Positions 17,961-27,232 of a DNA stretch of 64,000 bases are shown here, piece by piece. Position 1 is the first letter of the stretch, and each line of letters starts with the position of its first letter. The position numbers and the translations under genes are program-made. Below the pieces are notes generated by a model. That model was not told the origin of the DNA and did no database searches. It was given only the letters and a program-made list of their open reading frames with translations. Source of the stretch: Sphingobacterium tabacisoli (lineage in GTDB: Bacteria > Bacteroidota > Bacteroidia > Sphingobacteriales > Sphingobacteriaceae); assembly GCF_017908035.1 (NCBI RefSeq), contig NZ_JAEQMU010000001.1, positions 434,001 through 498,000 of the forward strand, read 5' to 3'.

Positions 17961-19685
17961 TTGGAAAAATTAGAAGATTTTTATTTTGATGGATTAAAGG
18001 ATGATCCGAAGAAGCTATTTGAACTAGATGGTACTCAAAGAAAAACAGTTATAATTAAGAATCTTCACTACAGCGATAGTTTACGAATATACAACTTGAC
18101 CTGTATTGATCTAATTTTTGAAAACTGTGTATTTACACTCTCATTAAGATTAGATCAGTGTAAAATTATGTCCTTATCGATTGAAAGATCGAATTTTAAA
18201 GATTCTCTTTCACTTGGACGTGAATCACAAATCGATCAGATTTATCTAAATACAGTTGATATTTTCAAATCATTAGACTCATACTGCATCTTCACGCGTT
18301 TTAACTGCTACAGATTAGGAACCAAGAAGTTGAACCTCCTAAACAGGAAGGGGGTTCTAGAAGAGAAATCAGAAGAAGTATACATCTATATACAAGATAG
18401 TGATGTTTTTATGACTAGTATTTCTATAGTAGACAGAAGTATAGAAGTTGAGTTAAAAAATGATAGCATAAGGTCTTTCAACGTAAAGGAAACTAAAAAG
18501 CTGTCGCTCATCATTAGGGAAAGTAATGAACTTCATAATGTCACTATCAATGATATAGATGAAGTCAAGTTAAACGGGCTATACCAGTCACCTATTGAGA
18601 AGTTAGAACTAACAAGTTGTGGTATCAGTCAAATCACCGATTACACTGCATATTTCGATGACGACTATTTTGAGGGAAATAAGATAGATGAGGTTCATCT
18701 AAACAATTGCATAATTTTAGAAAAGAGTACACTAGAAATCCCTCGTCCGCTCAAACTTTACGTAGAAGAATGCAAATTTGACACACCTTTACTAGTAAAG
18801 TCTGTGTACAAAAGGATTCATGTTACTACAACTGATTTAACAATCGGTGACAAGAACTCCGGCGACATTTTGATTGAGCATGTCAATGTAAATCTCAATT
18901 TTGCAGGGACCAATTTCTCTAACATTACCGTCAAAGGTTCGGGAATTAATGCATTGACATTTGACACCTTCTCTAATCACGGCAAGATCAATTTCATCAA
19001 TTCAACCTGCTCAGCTGAAGGGTTTCTCAAAGCCAATAAATACACAAATCACCTGACGGCCTACGATTCGATTTTAGACAACATTAACTTACACTTTTTT
19101 GATCTCAATACATTTAGACATATACACTTCGTCAACACGAATATATTGGGTATGCAACTGTTTCATTATCCAGAACGGTTAGTCAATTATTTGGATAATC
19201 TTAGTATGCTACCTTGCATAGAAAATGAACGAGATTTTAATATCAATGCTAAGTTCACTTACAACCAATTGAGATTGCTGGCCGAGCGCAATGGGGATAC
19301 TGATAAATCTGTAGAATACCGTTCGCGGGAACAAAACTATCTCCGTCGGACTAAAGATAATGTGGGGGACGAACTCCTTCTGTTTTTAAACGAGCTATCC
19401 AACTGGCATGGGAGAAACTGGCTCTTAGGTGTGTTTTTTACTTTGATAGCTGGTTTAATCTCTTTTGCAGGATATCAAGGCTCTTTAGGGATTTTCCTTT
19501 TTTGTGATTCGAATTGGTCAGCAGACTATATACGATATATCGCTACCTATCCCAAATTACAACTGGATAACTACCAAGCACAAGGAACAGTTTTAACTGA
19601 CCTAGCCAGAATATTTGGTATTATCTTCATGGGCTATGGTGTTTTCCAGACGATAGCAGCATTTCGAAAATATGGGAAGAAGTAA
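17961..19685 (+). CDS. Pentapeptide/beta-helix-like protein with C-terminal membrane segments
   Basis: 574 residues from a TTG start. Residues about 20-400 consist of short repeated strands (VIIKNLHYSDSLRIYNL, LIFENCVFTLSLRL, IHFVNTNILGMQLFH), as in pentapeptide-like right-handed beta-helices. About 410-470 is a helical stretch (RLLAERNGDTDKSVEYRSRE) seen before the membrane part of such proteins. Two membrane helices follow (LLGVFFTLIAGLISFAGY, about 488-506, and IFGIIFMGYGVFQTIAAF, about 549-567). The layout of sensor-like helix plus membrane tail, inside a defence island, suggests a membrane-acting effector, but this is inference. The exact family is not recognised. Confidence 0.55.
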   Translation: MEKLEDFYFDGLKDDPKKLFELDGTQRKTVIIKNLHYSDSLRIYNLTCIDLIFENCVFTLSLRLDQCKIMSLSIERSNFKDSLSLGRESQIDQIYLNTVDIFKSLDSYCIFTRFNCYRLGTKKLNLLNRKGVLEEKSEEVYIYIQDSDVFMTSISIVDRSIEVELKNDSIRSFNVKETKKLSLIIRESNELHNVTINDIDEVKLNGLYQSPIEKLELTSCGISQITDYTAYFDDDYFEGNKIDEVHLNNCIILEKSTLEIPRPLKLYVEECKFDTPLLVKSVYKRIHVTTTDLTIGDKNSGDILIEHVNVNLNFAGTNFSNITVKGSGINALTFDTFSNHGKINFINSTCSAEGFLKANKYTNHLTAYDSILDNINLHFFDLNTFRHIHFVNTNILGMQLFHYPERLVNYLDNLSMLPCIENERDFNINAKFTYNQLRLLAERNGDTDKSVEYRSREQNYLRRTKDNVGDELLLFLNELSNWHGRNWLLGVFFTLIAGLISFAGYQGSLGIFLFCDSNWSADYIRYIATYPKLQLDNYQAQGTVLTDLARIFGIIFMGYGVFQTIAAFRKYGKK

Positions 19686-19800
19686 TTTCCCCTACAAATA
19701 CTGTTAATAAACTAATAGGGACGGAAAAGCACACTGTTTTAAACAATAGTAGATAGATAATATGGGAAGAACCATCTCGTAGATAGAAAAAAGTGGTTAT

Positions 19801-20475
19801 ATGACTGAAGATGAATTCGTCACGTTTAAGGAGACATTGCTCACTATAGATGATGCACTTAATAATAGATTGCCTAAAGAATTTGGAGATGCTTATGATA
19901 TTTTTCTCAGAGACTATGGATGGCATATGCGACTAGAGGAACATCCTAATAAGTTAATACCTTTTATGTTACGAGGGAACAAGGCTATTGATAGACATTT
20001 TATTAGGCAACTTCGTTGGAGTCTCTTCTTTCTTTGGACGAAAGCAACTAGACGTTTCCCAAAAAGGAGAAAGATGATCAACAGTGCGTTTAAAGCCCAT
20101 TTAAGAAGTGATTACACAGCTTCTGTGCCGCTTTTTTTGATACTATCGGAGGGGATTTTTAGAGACTTATGTGGAGAGGATCTTTTTACAAAAGGAAAGA
20201 AGTCTAAGATGGAAAACTTTACCAAGAGGAATCCTGATTTGAGGATTTTCCCCCTCATCTCTCATATTATAGATGCTGTTAGCAATGGTGATATTATAGG
20301 CCTTCGCTTTTCTGATGAAGAATCATTGAAGTATCCAAATGTGTTAAGTCGAAATAAAATATTGCATGGTGCGGACTTAAGTTATGGAACTAAAGTAAAT
20401 TCATACAAAGCCATTTCTCAATTCGAGTTTGTAGTAGAGAATGTGTACAAAGCTGTAACGAACAGTTTTATATGA
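19801..20475 (+). CDS. Protein with HEPN-type RNKILH motif
   Basis: 224 mostly helical residues. RNKILH at 184-189 fits the R-x4-6-H motif of HEPN ribonucleases, followed by G; the helix before it (SVPLFLILSEGIFRDLC, about 108-124) and the closing helix (FEFVVENVYKAV) fit the four-helix HEPN plan, as in Swt1-like or abortive-infection proteins. No signal peptide. It starts 115 bp after the membrane protein gene and is in the same direction. Predicted RNA cleavage on phage infection is inference. Confidence 0.55.
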   Translation: MTEDEFVTFKETLLTIDDALNNRLPKEFGDAYDIFLRDYGWHMRLEEHPNKLIPFMLRGNKAIDRHFIRQLRWSLFFLWTKATRRFPKRRKMINSAFKAHLRSDYTASVPLFLILSEGIFRDLCGEDLFTKGKKSKMENFTKRNPDLRIFPLISHIIDAVSNGDIIGLRFSDEESLKYPNVLSRNKILHGADLSYGTKVNSYKAISQFEFVVENVYKAVTNSFI

Positions 20476-20516
20476 AGTTACAGTTTTAACAGAAATACAT
20501 TGCCAATGATTACAAC

Positions 20517-21167
20517 TTACTGTCCGTTATTTTTATCTTTCAAGCTACGTAATCTAGATAATAAGCTTTCATACTGATATACAGCTTTTAATATCTCTTT
20601 CGTAAACTCTAGGGAAATCTCAATTTCTTCTTTGCCTATCTCAGAAAAAGTCTGTGCTTCAATATGTGCAGCATCATTCCCCAGAAGTCTTAATTCGTTC
20701 ATTCCGCTTATTAGTTCTTGCGGTATGAGAATTTTGCTTCCTAAATCTTGAAGTTTTTTTAATAAATTATTTCCAGTAGATCCTCGATCAATACAGATTT
20801 CTTCAAGAGTTTTTCTGATCATAATTGCTGATGCGATAAAACATGAAGCAGAATGGCACTTAATTGCCTCTTCAAAGGCATTTATTACGTTTTTTGGTAT
20901 GTTGTTTCTGTCAAAAGGAATAGTTTCAGATGGTGACGTAAAAAGTATATTTCCTCGGTAGTGAGAGATAAAAAATAAATGACCGTTACAATTACGATTA
21001 GGGCATTTTCTTAAACCTAATGTTTTTTCTGGATTATTGCTACTAGAATATATGTCAATATCATCCATTTCAAGTGGAATAAAGCTTCCATTATGACCAC
21101 AATGTGGACATTTTATAGCGATATTTGCTTTTGAACCTCGTTTAATATTATTCAGGTTAACTTTCAT
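20517..21167 (-). CDS. DUF4145-type protein with zinc ribbon
   Basis: 216 residues. The N-terminus has a zinc ribbon (CPHCGHNGSF, then CPNRNCNG about 35 residues later). The rest is helical with IASAIMIRKTLEEICIDRG and ELRLLGNDAAHIEAQTFS, the signature of DUF4145, a family placed in the HEPN superfamily. Its pattern GNDAAH lacks the catalytic Arg in the usual place, so it is probably a binding rather than a cutting HEPN. It is monocistronic, converges with the gene at 19801 and diverges from the ATPase gene. DUF4145 proteins are common next to restriction and defence genes. Confidence 0.8.
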   Translation of the reverse strand: MKVNLNNIKRGSKANIAIKCPHCGHNGSFIPLEMDDIDIYSSSNNPEKTLGLRKCPNRNCNGHLFFISHYRGNILFTSPSETIPFDRNNIPKNVINAFEEAIKCHSASCFIASAIMIRKTLEEICIDRGSTGNNLLKKLQDLGSKILIPQELISGMNELRLLGNDAAHIEAQTFSEIGKEEIEISLEFTKEILKAVYQYESLLSRLRSLKDKNNGQ

Positions 21168-21406
21168 TTCGGAGATAATTCTAGTAATTTTTATACTGAC
21201 TTAAATATAGTGAAATTTACATGTCTTTACAATGTAAAAGAGCTTCTCGTTTGATATTGAGCAGTATAAAAGTTAGGTTTCTGTATATTTTACTAGGAAT
21301 TCGTGAGGTCATTTACAATAAATTGTTGAATTTGTTCTCTTTGGTTTTTATATTTTGCTATCTTGATGTCACCAAGAATGCAATTAAGATATTTACTTAA
21401 ATCAAT

Positions 21407-22945
21407 ATGAAATTAAAATCGGTAACAATTAAAAATTTTAGAGGGTATTACAATAAGACTACAATTCTGATGGATGACCTTACAGTATTAGTCGGTAAAA
21501 ACGATATTGGGAAGTCTACAATTTTAGAAGCCTTAGATGTTTTTTTTAACGAAGGTAAAGGTGTAATTAAATTAGATAAAGATGATGTAAACAAAACAGC
21601 ATTATCAGAGGGAGATACAGAGATTATGATATCAGCAACATTTTGTGAATTACCAGCAGATGTTGTTTTAGACGTAAGTAATAGAACTCAGTTGTCTTCA
21701 GAATATTTGTTGAACTCTCATGGAGATCTAGAGATTATTAAGCGCTATCCTAATGCAGGAAAAGAAAAGGTTTATATAAAAGCTAATCATCCAAAGAATG
21801 ACGAGTGTTCTGATTTACTTTTAAAAAAGAATACGGATTTAAAAGCCATTGTTAAAGCGCATGGGATCCAATGTGATAATCAAACTGCTAATGCAGTATT
21901 GAGGCAGTCTATCTGGCAACACTTTGGCGAAGCACTTGATCTGGAATTGACAGAAATCGATGTAACTAAAGGTGAAACCAAGACAATTTGGGATCAACTT
22001 CAAACCTTTTTGCCTCAATACTCTCTTTTTCAATCCGACAGAAAGAACAGCGATGGGGATAGCGAAGTACAAGATCCATTAAAGGAAGCTGTAAGACAAA
22101 TTTTAGGAGATGCTGATATCGTGGCCTCTCTTAATGAAGTTGCACTAAAAGTTGAGCAGCATTTAACCGGAGTAGTAGACAGCACTTTAGATAAACTGAG
22201 GGAGATGAATCCCGATATAGCAAATTCCTTGACACCTATAATTCCTCCAAAAGATTCCCTAAAATGGCTAGATGTTTTTAAAAACGTTTCAATATTTGGA
22301 GATAATGATATTCCAATTAATAAAAGAGGTAGTGGGGTGAAAAGATTAGTACTATTGAACTTTTTTAGGGCAGAAGCAGAGCGTAGGTTGCAAGCAGCAG
22401 AGTCTAACTCTAAATCTATAATTTACGCTATTGAAGAGCCCGAAACGTCGCAACATGCACATCATCAAAAATTACTAATAAAAGCGTTTTGCGGATTAGC
22501 TTCTGCGAATAATACCCAAGTACTACTCACAACGCATGGTTCGAATGTTGTTAAAGGATTGTCATTCCAGGATCTGAGACTGGTTTCATTAACAGAAGAG
22601 GGGCATAAGGAGGTCTCAAATGTAAATGCTGGAAGTTTACCATACCCGTCGTTAAATGAGGTCAATTATTTAGCATTTGGAGATGAGACAGAAGAATATC
22701 ATAATGAATTATACGGACATTTAGAACTAATCGGAGAGCTAACAAATTACTTTGTCGGCAGACAAACTTTATCATACGTAAGAGAGTTGAAGGGAGGAGG
22801 TACAAGAGTGGAACAAAAAACATTATCAGAGTATATACGGCATCAGATTCACCATCCTGAAAACGTACGTAATCAAAAATATACTAGTGGTCAATTGAGC
22901 ACTTCAATAAAGGATATGAGGGCTTTTATGCTTACGCTTGTTTAG
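21407..22945 (+). CDS. OLD-like AAA ATPase without TOPRIM domain
   Basis: 512 residues. N-terminal KLKSVTIKNFRGY and the Walker A GKNDIGKST (30-38) are typical of the SMC/OLD/RecF-like ABC-type ATPases. The ABC signature region and Walker B (YAIEEPETSQHAHHQ, about 340-354) and the switch LLTTHGSN (about 371-378) follow. The end (LSEYIRHQIHHPENV, ...STSIKDMRAF) is not a TOPRIM nuclease, so the effector must come from another protein. The gene 14 bp downstream encodes a HEPN-motif protein, which makes a sensor-ATPase plus RNase pair likely. Start and length fit well. Confidence 0.85.
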   Translation: MKLKSVTIKNFRGYYNKTTILMDDLTVLVGKNDIGKSTILEALDVFFNEGKGVIKLDKDDVNKTALSEGDTEIMISATFCELPADVVLDVSNRTQLSSEYLLNSHGDLEIIKRYPNAGKEKVYIKANHPKNDECSDLLLKKNTDLKAIVKAHGIQCDNQTANAVLRQSIWQHFGEALDLELTEIDVTKGETKTIWDQLQTFLPQYSLFQSDRKNSDGDSEVQDPLKEAVRQILGDADIVASLNEVALKVEQHLTGVVDSTLDKLREMNPDIANSLTPIIPPKDSLKWLDVFKNVSIFGDNDIPINKRGSGVKRLVLLNFFRAEAERRLQAAESNSKSIIYAIEEPETSQHAHHQKLLIKAFCGLASANNTQVLLTTHGSNVVKGLSFQDLRLVSLTEEGHKEVSNVNAGSLPYPSLNEVNYLAFGDETEEYHNELYGHLELIGELTNYFVGRQTLSYVRELKGGGTRVEQKTLSEYIRHQIHHPENVRNQKYTSGQLSTSIKDMRAFMLTLV

Positions 22946-22959
22946 TAGATCTTGAGATA

Positions 22960-23652
22960 ATGAATTTTATCTTTGAATACAACCAAGTGTTGAAACAACT
23001 TAGTGAACAAAGCAAACTAAGTAATCTACTGCAATTAGATAATAAGCTTTCCGATGATGGGTATTGGGATAGATTTGCACGATTAAGTGTAATCGATAAA
23101 TATATTGAGGGATATGGTTATCATTTATTGTATGAAATTCAGTCATTGAGTAATCAGATTCATTTTGGTGTTTTAAATTGTTTGTTATTTCGTCCACTGG
23201 TATCTTTAGATAAAACTGATCCTAACATTTACAACCATAGATTGACTTTTATGATGGAGTCAACAATACACTGTATTTACGGATATTGGAATCGGATTGC
23301 ACTGCTCTTAAATTTATATCTAGAAAAGCCACTTGACAAGAAAGAAGTGTATATGATGAAGTTGCTAGATTTAATTAGGAAGCAATTCCCTGAACTAAAG
23401 GAATTAGAGGAATTCAAATGGTTTGTGGACTTAATGGAAGATTTTTTATCTTTTAATAGAAATGAAATGGTGCACAATTATTCAATTATCATGCAGGAAT
23501 TTTTACCAGTGCAGGGACGTGAGAAGATAGATTACGATATAATAATCAAAAAGTTGATCTATCATAATAATGCTATTTCAAATGATGTATTTAGACTTTT
23601 AGATCTACTTGAGTACATAGAAAGCAATTTTATAAAAAGAAATAAAAAATAA
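22960..23652 (+). CDS. HEPN-motif protein partnered with the OLD-like ATPase
   Basis: 230 residues, all helical. RNEMVH at 167-172 (within FLSFNRNEMVHN) is a textbook R-x4-H HEPN RNase motif. The preceding helices (STIHCIYGYWNRIALLLNLY, about 101-120) resemble the HEPN domain of Cthe_2314-like proteins. It starts 14 bp after the ATPase gene and both share one direction, so they form a two-gene operon. I infer that the ATPase senses infection and releases this RNase. No known antitoxin gene is attached. The hicAB pair follows but has its own promoter. Confidence 0.7.
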   Translation: MNFIFEYNQVLKQLSEQSKLSNLLQLDNKLSDDGYWDRFARLSVIDKYIEGYGYHLLYEIQSLSNQIHFGVLNCLLFRPLVSLDKTDPNIYNHRLTFMMESTIHCIYGYWNRIALLLNLYLEKPLDKKEVYMMKLLDLIRKQFPELKELEEFKWFVDLMEDFLSFNRNEMVHNYSIIMQEFLPVQGREKIDYDIIIKKLIYHNNAISNDVFRLLDLLEYIESNFIKRNKK

Positions 23653-23683
23653 TTTGCAATTGGTAGTATTATTACTATCTTTG
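23653..23683 (+). promoter_or_regulatory. Consensus Bacteroidota promoter for hicAB
   Basis: TTTG at 23653-23656, exactly 19 nt, then TATCTTTG at 23676-23683: a perfect match to TTTG-N19-TAnnTTTG. It lies 70 bp upstream of the hicA start and just overlaps the stop of the HEPN gene. Transcription would start near 23688-23690. Confidence 0.8.
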
Positions 23684-23752
23684 TAATGTGGTTCAGTTAG
23701 TGTGGTGATAATTACAGGCGGTAATATAGCCGCACTAATAATATTATTTCTC

Positions 23753-23929
23753 ATGAAGTATAAAGAACTGCACAGATTAGTCAGAAGATGCGGTTGGCGT
23801 AGAGTCGCTGATGGCAAACATCCAATTTATGAGAAGGATGGTATTCGTTACCCAGTTCCTTTTCATGGAGGTAGAAATGTTCCGAATGGTCTTTTGCTAA
23901 CAATCATCAAGGATCTGGGGCTGAAATAG
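23753..23929 (+). CDS. hicA: HicA-type mRNA interferase toxin
   Basis: 58 residues from the ATG at 23753 (MKYKELHRLVRRCGWRRV), the usual length of HicA. The dsRBD-like fold ends in GKHPIYEKDGIRYPVPF and NGLLLTIIKDLGL; the His in GKHPIYEK corresponds to the catalytic His of HicA. It cuts mRNA in the cell when not bound by HicB. Compared with the relic at 5345 its C-terminal segment is diverged (HGGRNVPNG against HGSKEIGK), so they are different alleles. The frame extends further upstream, but an earlier start would make an unlikely hydrophobic leader. Confidence 0.88.
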   Translation: MKYKELHRLVRRCGWRRVADGKHPIYEKDGIRYPVPFHGGRNVPNGLLLTIIKDLGLK

Positions 23930-23965
23930 CTCCTGATCCTGATGTTTATTACTAAAGGAGGATAT

Positions 23966-24367
23966 ATGAAAACTCTAAAAATTATAATTGAGCGCGGGGA
24001 GGATATGTTTGGAGCGTATGCCGAAAATGTTGCGGGTATTTATGGAGCAGGAGATACAGTAGAAGATACTAAAAATTCAATACTTGATAGCATTGAATTA
24101 TTAAAGGAGTATAATTCTCTAGAAAATACACCAAAAATACTGAAAGGAGAGTACAAGATTGTCTATCATTTCGATGCTGAGAGCTTTCTCAACTATTATA
24201 AAGGTATCTTTACCAATGCCGCTTTAGAAAAGATTACAGGTATCAATCAGCGTCAGTTACAACATTATTCTTCTGGCTTAAAAAAGCCTCGGTTACCTCA
24301 ATTAAAAAAGATTGAGGATGGTTTGCATAATCTTGCAAAAGAACTCCAATCAATAGAACTAGTTTAG
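23966..24367 (+). CDS. hicB: HicB-type antitoxin with C-terminal HTH
   Basis: 133 residues from the ATG at 23966, preceded by a strong Shine-Dalgarno AAAGGAGG at 23954-23961, which is unusual in this group and decides the start. The N-terminal half is the partial RNase H-like HicB fold (FGAYAENVAGIYGAGDTVED). The C-terminus is a DNA-binding helix-turn-helix (ALEKITGINQRQLQHYSSGL), so it neutralises HicA and represses the operon promoter at 23653-23683. It starts 36 bp after hicA. The two hicB relics in the first 6 kb match this C-terminal part. Confidence 0.88.
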   Translation: MKTLKIIIERGEDMFGAYAENVAGIYGAGDTVEDTKNSILDSIELLKEYNSLENTPKILKGEYKIVYHFDAESFLNYYKGIFTNAALEKITGINQRQLQHYSSGLKKPRLPQLKKIEDGLHNLAKELQSIELV

Positions 24368-24385
24368 GGCCATCTTAAAAACTAT

Positions 24386-25567
24386 TTAAGATTCTTCTAG
24401 TAAAAATGATTCAATGAATTGACTCATAATAACCCGGTGTTGATTCGTCATTTCTATGACTTCGCTACTTTTGGGTGTTCCAAAAGTAGCAGAATCTATT
24501 CTCATTCTTTCTATCTTAATAGAATTATTAAATAAGGTGATTAACTTCGTGTGCTTTTGTTTTTTTTCGACAGGAACTATTATAGATTCTAATTCTACAA
24601 CAATGTTTTCTATATAACGTATTAAGTTAGTAGAGCTTTGTACTATTTTATCTACGGTGAATTCTCCAGGGCAGCTTACTGGAATATAAGACTGGAATCC
24701 ATAGGTGAAGATTTTCTGAATTTTTAATTTCCAGTTTTGGGCTAGATAGTTTGAGTGGGTTGAGGGAAAGAAATCAAATATCCCCTTTAATACATCCGTG
24801 TGAACTCGTTTCAATAGTTCGAGTTGTTGATGTGAAATAGGTCTATTGTGAGCTTCTTCTCTCCGTATCCTATTCAAGTCTTCCATAGATTGAGCAAAAC
24901 TATCTCGGTCTCCGAATAGATTGGAAAAATCATCCCAATTTGAAGATACTATTTTCTTTAGATCTAAAGTAAAAGTATAGTTGATTAAAATAGCCCCGTC
25001 ACTCGTTTGCTCATCAAATTGACGTTTGTATAGATTTTCTGTTTCTTTTCTTATTTTGTTATCAATAAATATTTTCCACCAACTGCTTTTGTTTTTTACC
25101 TCAAGAACTTTACATATAGTTTCTCGCAAAGTATTTTCAATCTCTGCAATAAGAACCTTGGCTTGCGCTGTCCTGTAATCATTTGTGTTTTCTTGAAAAT
25201 ATGTTAGCTTTAACCACTCTATTGCGTTGTTTCCGATTAATTCAGAAGTCTGTTTTGATGATATTGCATAAAGTAATTCGTTGTCATCTTCATCGATTGC
25301 AGAGACACAATAGTATTTGAATTCTATTTTTCTGTAATCACCATTTCTAAAGAAGCCATTGAATGATCCCATTATTTCAGCAATTTCCTTTTTTATTTCT
25401 GCACTCTCGTTAGCTTTTGAATAATAGATACATTCTAAGCTATCCTCATTTATTACATCAAGTTTCTTAACTCTGTACTTTGGGGTCTTAGCGTTAAATA
25501 TATGATCGTTTTCTAAGTTGAATTTAATTACTGAAATTAAACTCTTTCTTGTGATAATACTTTCCAT
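24386..25567 (-). CDS. HEPN-motif protein of a McrBC-like operon
   Basis: 393 residues. Residues about 215-260 carry LNRIRREEAHNRPIS, with RREEAH at 235-240, the R-x4-H motif in the Swt1-type HEPN setting. The N-terminal half has a mixed alpha/beta region without known motifs and KVLIAEIENTLRETICKVLE, a helix typical for HEPN dimers. It is the last gene of a three-gene minus-strand operon, 51 bp after the McrC-like gene. I infer that it is the RNA-cleaving effector controlled by the AAA+ protein. It is unlike the HEPN proteins at 19801 and 22960, so not a recent duplicate. Confidence 0.65.
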   Translation of the reverse strand: MESIITRKSLISVIKFNLENDHIFNAKTPKYRVKKLDVINEDSLECIYYSKANESAEIKKEIAEIMGSFNGFFRNGDYRKIEFKYYCVSAIDEDDNELLYAISSKQTSELIGNNAIEWLKLTYFQENTNDYRTAQAKVLIAEIENTLRETICKVLEVKNKSSWWKIFIDNKIRKETENLYKRQFDEQTSDGAILINYTFTLDLKKIVSSNWDDFSNLFGDRDSFAQSMEDLNRIRREEAHNRPISHQQLELLKRVHTDVLKGIFDFFPSTHSNYLAQNWKLKIQKIFTYGFQSYIPVSCPGEFTVDKIVQSSTNLIRYIENIVVELESIIVPVEKKQKHTKLITLFNNSIKIERMRIDSATFGTPKSSEVIEMTNQHRVIMSQFIESFLLEES

Positions 25568-25618
25568 TTTCTTGGTTTAGATTTTATACCAACTGTTTTT
25601 TGTCGCTGTTAATTAAGG

Positions 25619-27232
25619 TTATACCAATTCTAGCAACTCAAAAAATAATCTATCTATGAATTCGCTAAGATTTGTGGTTTTAACTTTTGAAGGCATTATC
25701 GATATTTTTGGTTTAAATATATTATCTCCATATAGAATACTTTCATTTTCACCTGGGTATAATAGAACTAACTCTTCTACTTTACGCGTGGGATTTACGC
25801 TCACGGCTGTGTCGAGTATATATGATTTGATACATTTTAACGAGTGATTACCCTTGACTGTTGAGTATGAAGAATATTTTGAGTCTAGAATATAAATTTT
25901 ACTAGAGCTCAGGTGCTCGACTTTTATAACGTAATCTGGTTTATAATAACCATTGGATATCCGCTGTAAACCTGATTCATTAGTTATATTTCCAATGTAA
26001 AAGTCGTAAAAAAGAGTGATGCTGAAACTATTGTAATGTAAAACATATTTATGAAAAATATCGTTACTACATAAGTTCGACTTTTTGAATGTAATAGGTT
26101 TTTTATTTAATAGAGAATTTATTAGCACATACAGATTAAACCTTTCATAAAGGGTGCTTATTTTTTTTATGTTTAACAATCGAAGCTCCCCATCAAGACT
26201 AAATTTCATATCTCGCATCAGCTTGATTTTGATATAGGCCTCAGAATAATGCTTTTTATTCGAAAAAACAGATGTCAGTTTTGGTATAGCATTTTTCGGT
26301 GTGGTATTTGGAAAAATCTCATTATACTTTAACTTAAGATACCTGATTTTTGATTCAACCTTCTCAATATCATTTTTGAGTTTTATGAAAGGTATGACTC
26401 TAAATTCGTTGATACTGTAATATTCTTTGTTGTATGATATAATGTCCGGAACATTACTTTTTATAATTCCTTTTATTTTTTTTATTAGTTCCAACACAAA
26501 GTCAAAGGAACCTAAAATGATCTGATTCTCGTAAATGTTGTAGTCATTTACTCTCTCCTCAGTGAGAATTTTATCAACTACAGAATATTGATTGTCTATT
26601 TTAATTGAATCCCCCACGTTTTTATAGTTATAATCAAAATCTAATTGATCAATATTGTTTAACAACCATTCAATTGATTTACTGGTGATTTCAGCATCAG
26701 AGTAGTCTTTGATTATTTCTTCACTTCTTAATACATAATGAGACAATGACTTGAACGTGTAATATTTTGATTTAAAAAAAACATGATAATCTTCAAAAAT
26801 ATTGACGAATTTTGAACTAAAACTGAAATCAGCATTCGATGATTCTAATTTCGATTTTATAGAGCTTTTTGAAAAGAAGTTGTCAAAAATTATTGGATCT
26901 TGATTCCATACGTATAATAATATATCTTCCAGCTCTGGAACTTTAAGTTTTTGTATTCTTACTTCGATATTAAATTCTTCATTGTTAACTAATAATGTTA
27001 TATAGCCGAAGTGGTCAGCAAAGATTCTTGAACTAGTAACTAATTCTAAATTATTTGGATTTGCTCTAACTAAAGAGTATTCAAGGGCTTCGTCTTCGAG
27101 AAATATAGTCTTTTCTACTATGTGCCCGGTATAAGTGAAAGTGTATTCATACAATTCGTAAACAACATAGATGCCATTTTCGGGAAGAACTTCCCTTCTT
27201 TCTGTTTTGTTTATATGAAAGAGTTTAAACAT
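25619..27232 (-). CDS. McrC-like nuclease subunit (DUF2357/PD-(D/E)XK type)
   Basis: 537 residues. The C-terminal part has NGYYKPDYVI (PD at about 432-433) and YILDSKYSSYS (D-x-K at about 450-452), the PD-(D/E)XK core of McrC-like nucleases. The long N-terminal and middle regions (ERVNDYNIYENQIILGSFDF, about 222-241) match the DUF2357 style that pairs with McrB-like AAA+ proteins. It overlaps the start of... its own upstream partner by 8 bp (partner stop 27225, this start 27232), so translation is coupled. Predicted to bind the AAA+ ring and cut or bind nucleic acid. It is longer than E. coli McrC (about 350), typical of DUF2357 variants. Confidence 0.75.
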   Translation of the reverse strand: MFKLFHINKTERREVLPENGIYVVYELYEYTFTYTGHIVEKTIFLEDEALEYSLVRANPNNLELVTSSRIFADHFGYITLLVNNEEFNIEVRIQKLKVPELEDILLYVWNQDPIIFDNFFSKSSIKSKLESSNADFSFSSKFVNIFEDYHVFFKSKYYTFKSLSHYVLRSEEIIKDYSDAEITSKSIEWLLNNIDQLDFDYNYKNVGDSIKIDNQYSVVDKILTEERVNDYNIYENQIILGSFDFVLELIKKIKGIIKSNVPDIISYNKEYYSINEFRVIPFIKLKNDIEKVESKIRYLKLKYNEIFPNTTPKNAIPKLTSVFSNKKHYSEAYIKIKLMRDMKFSLDGELRLLNIKKISTLYERFNLYVLINSLLNKKPITFKKSNLCSNDIFHKYVLHYNSFSITLFYDFYIGNITNESGLQRISNGYYKPDYVIKVEHLSSSKIYILDSKYSSYSTVKGNHSLKCIKSYILDTAVSVNPTRKVEELVLLYPGENESILYGDNIFKPKISIMPSKVKTTNLSEFIDRLFFELLELV

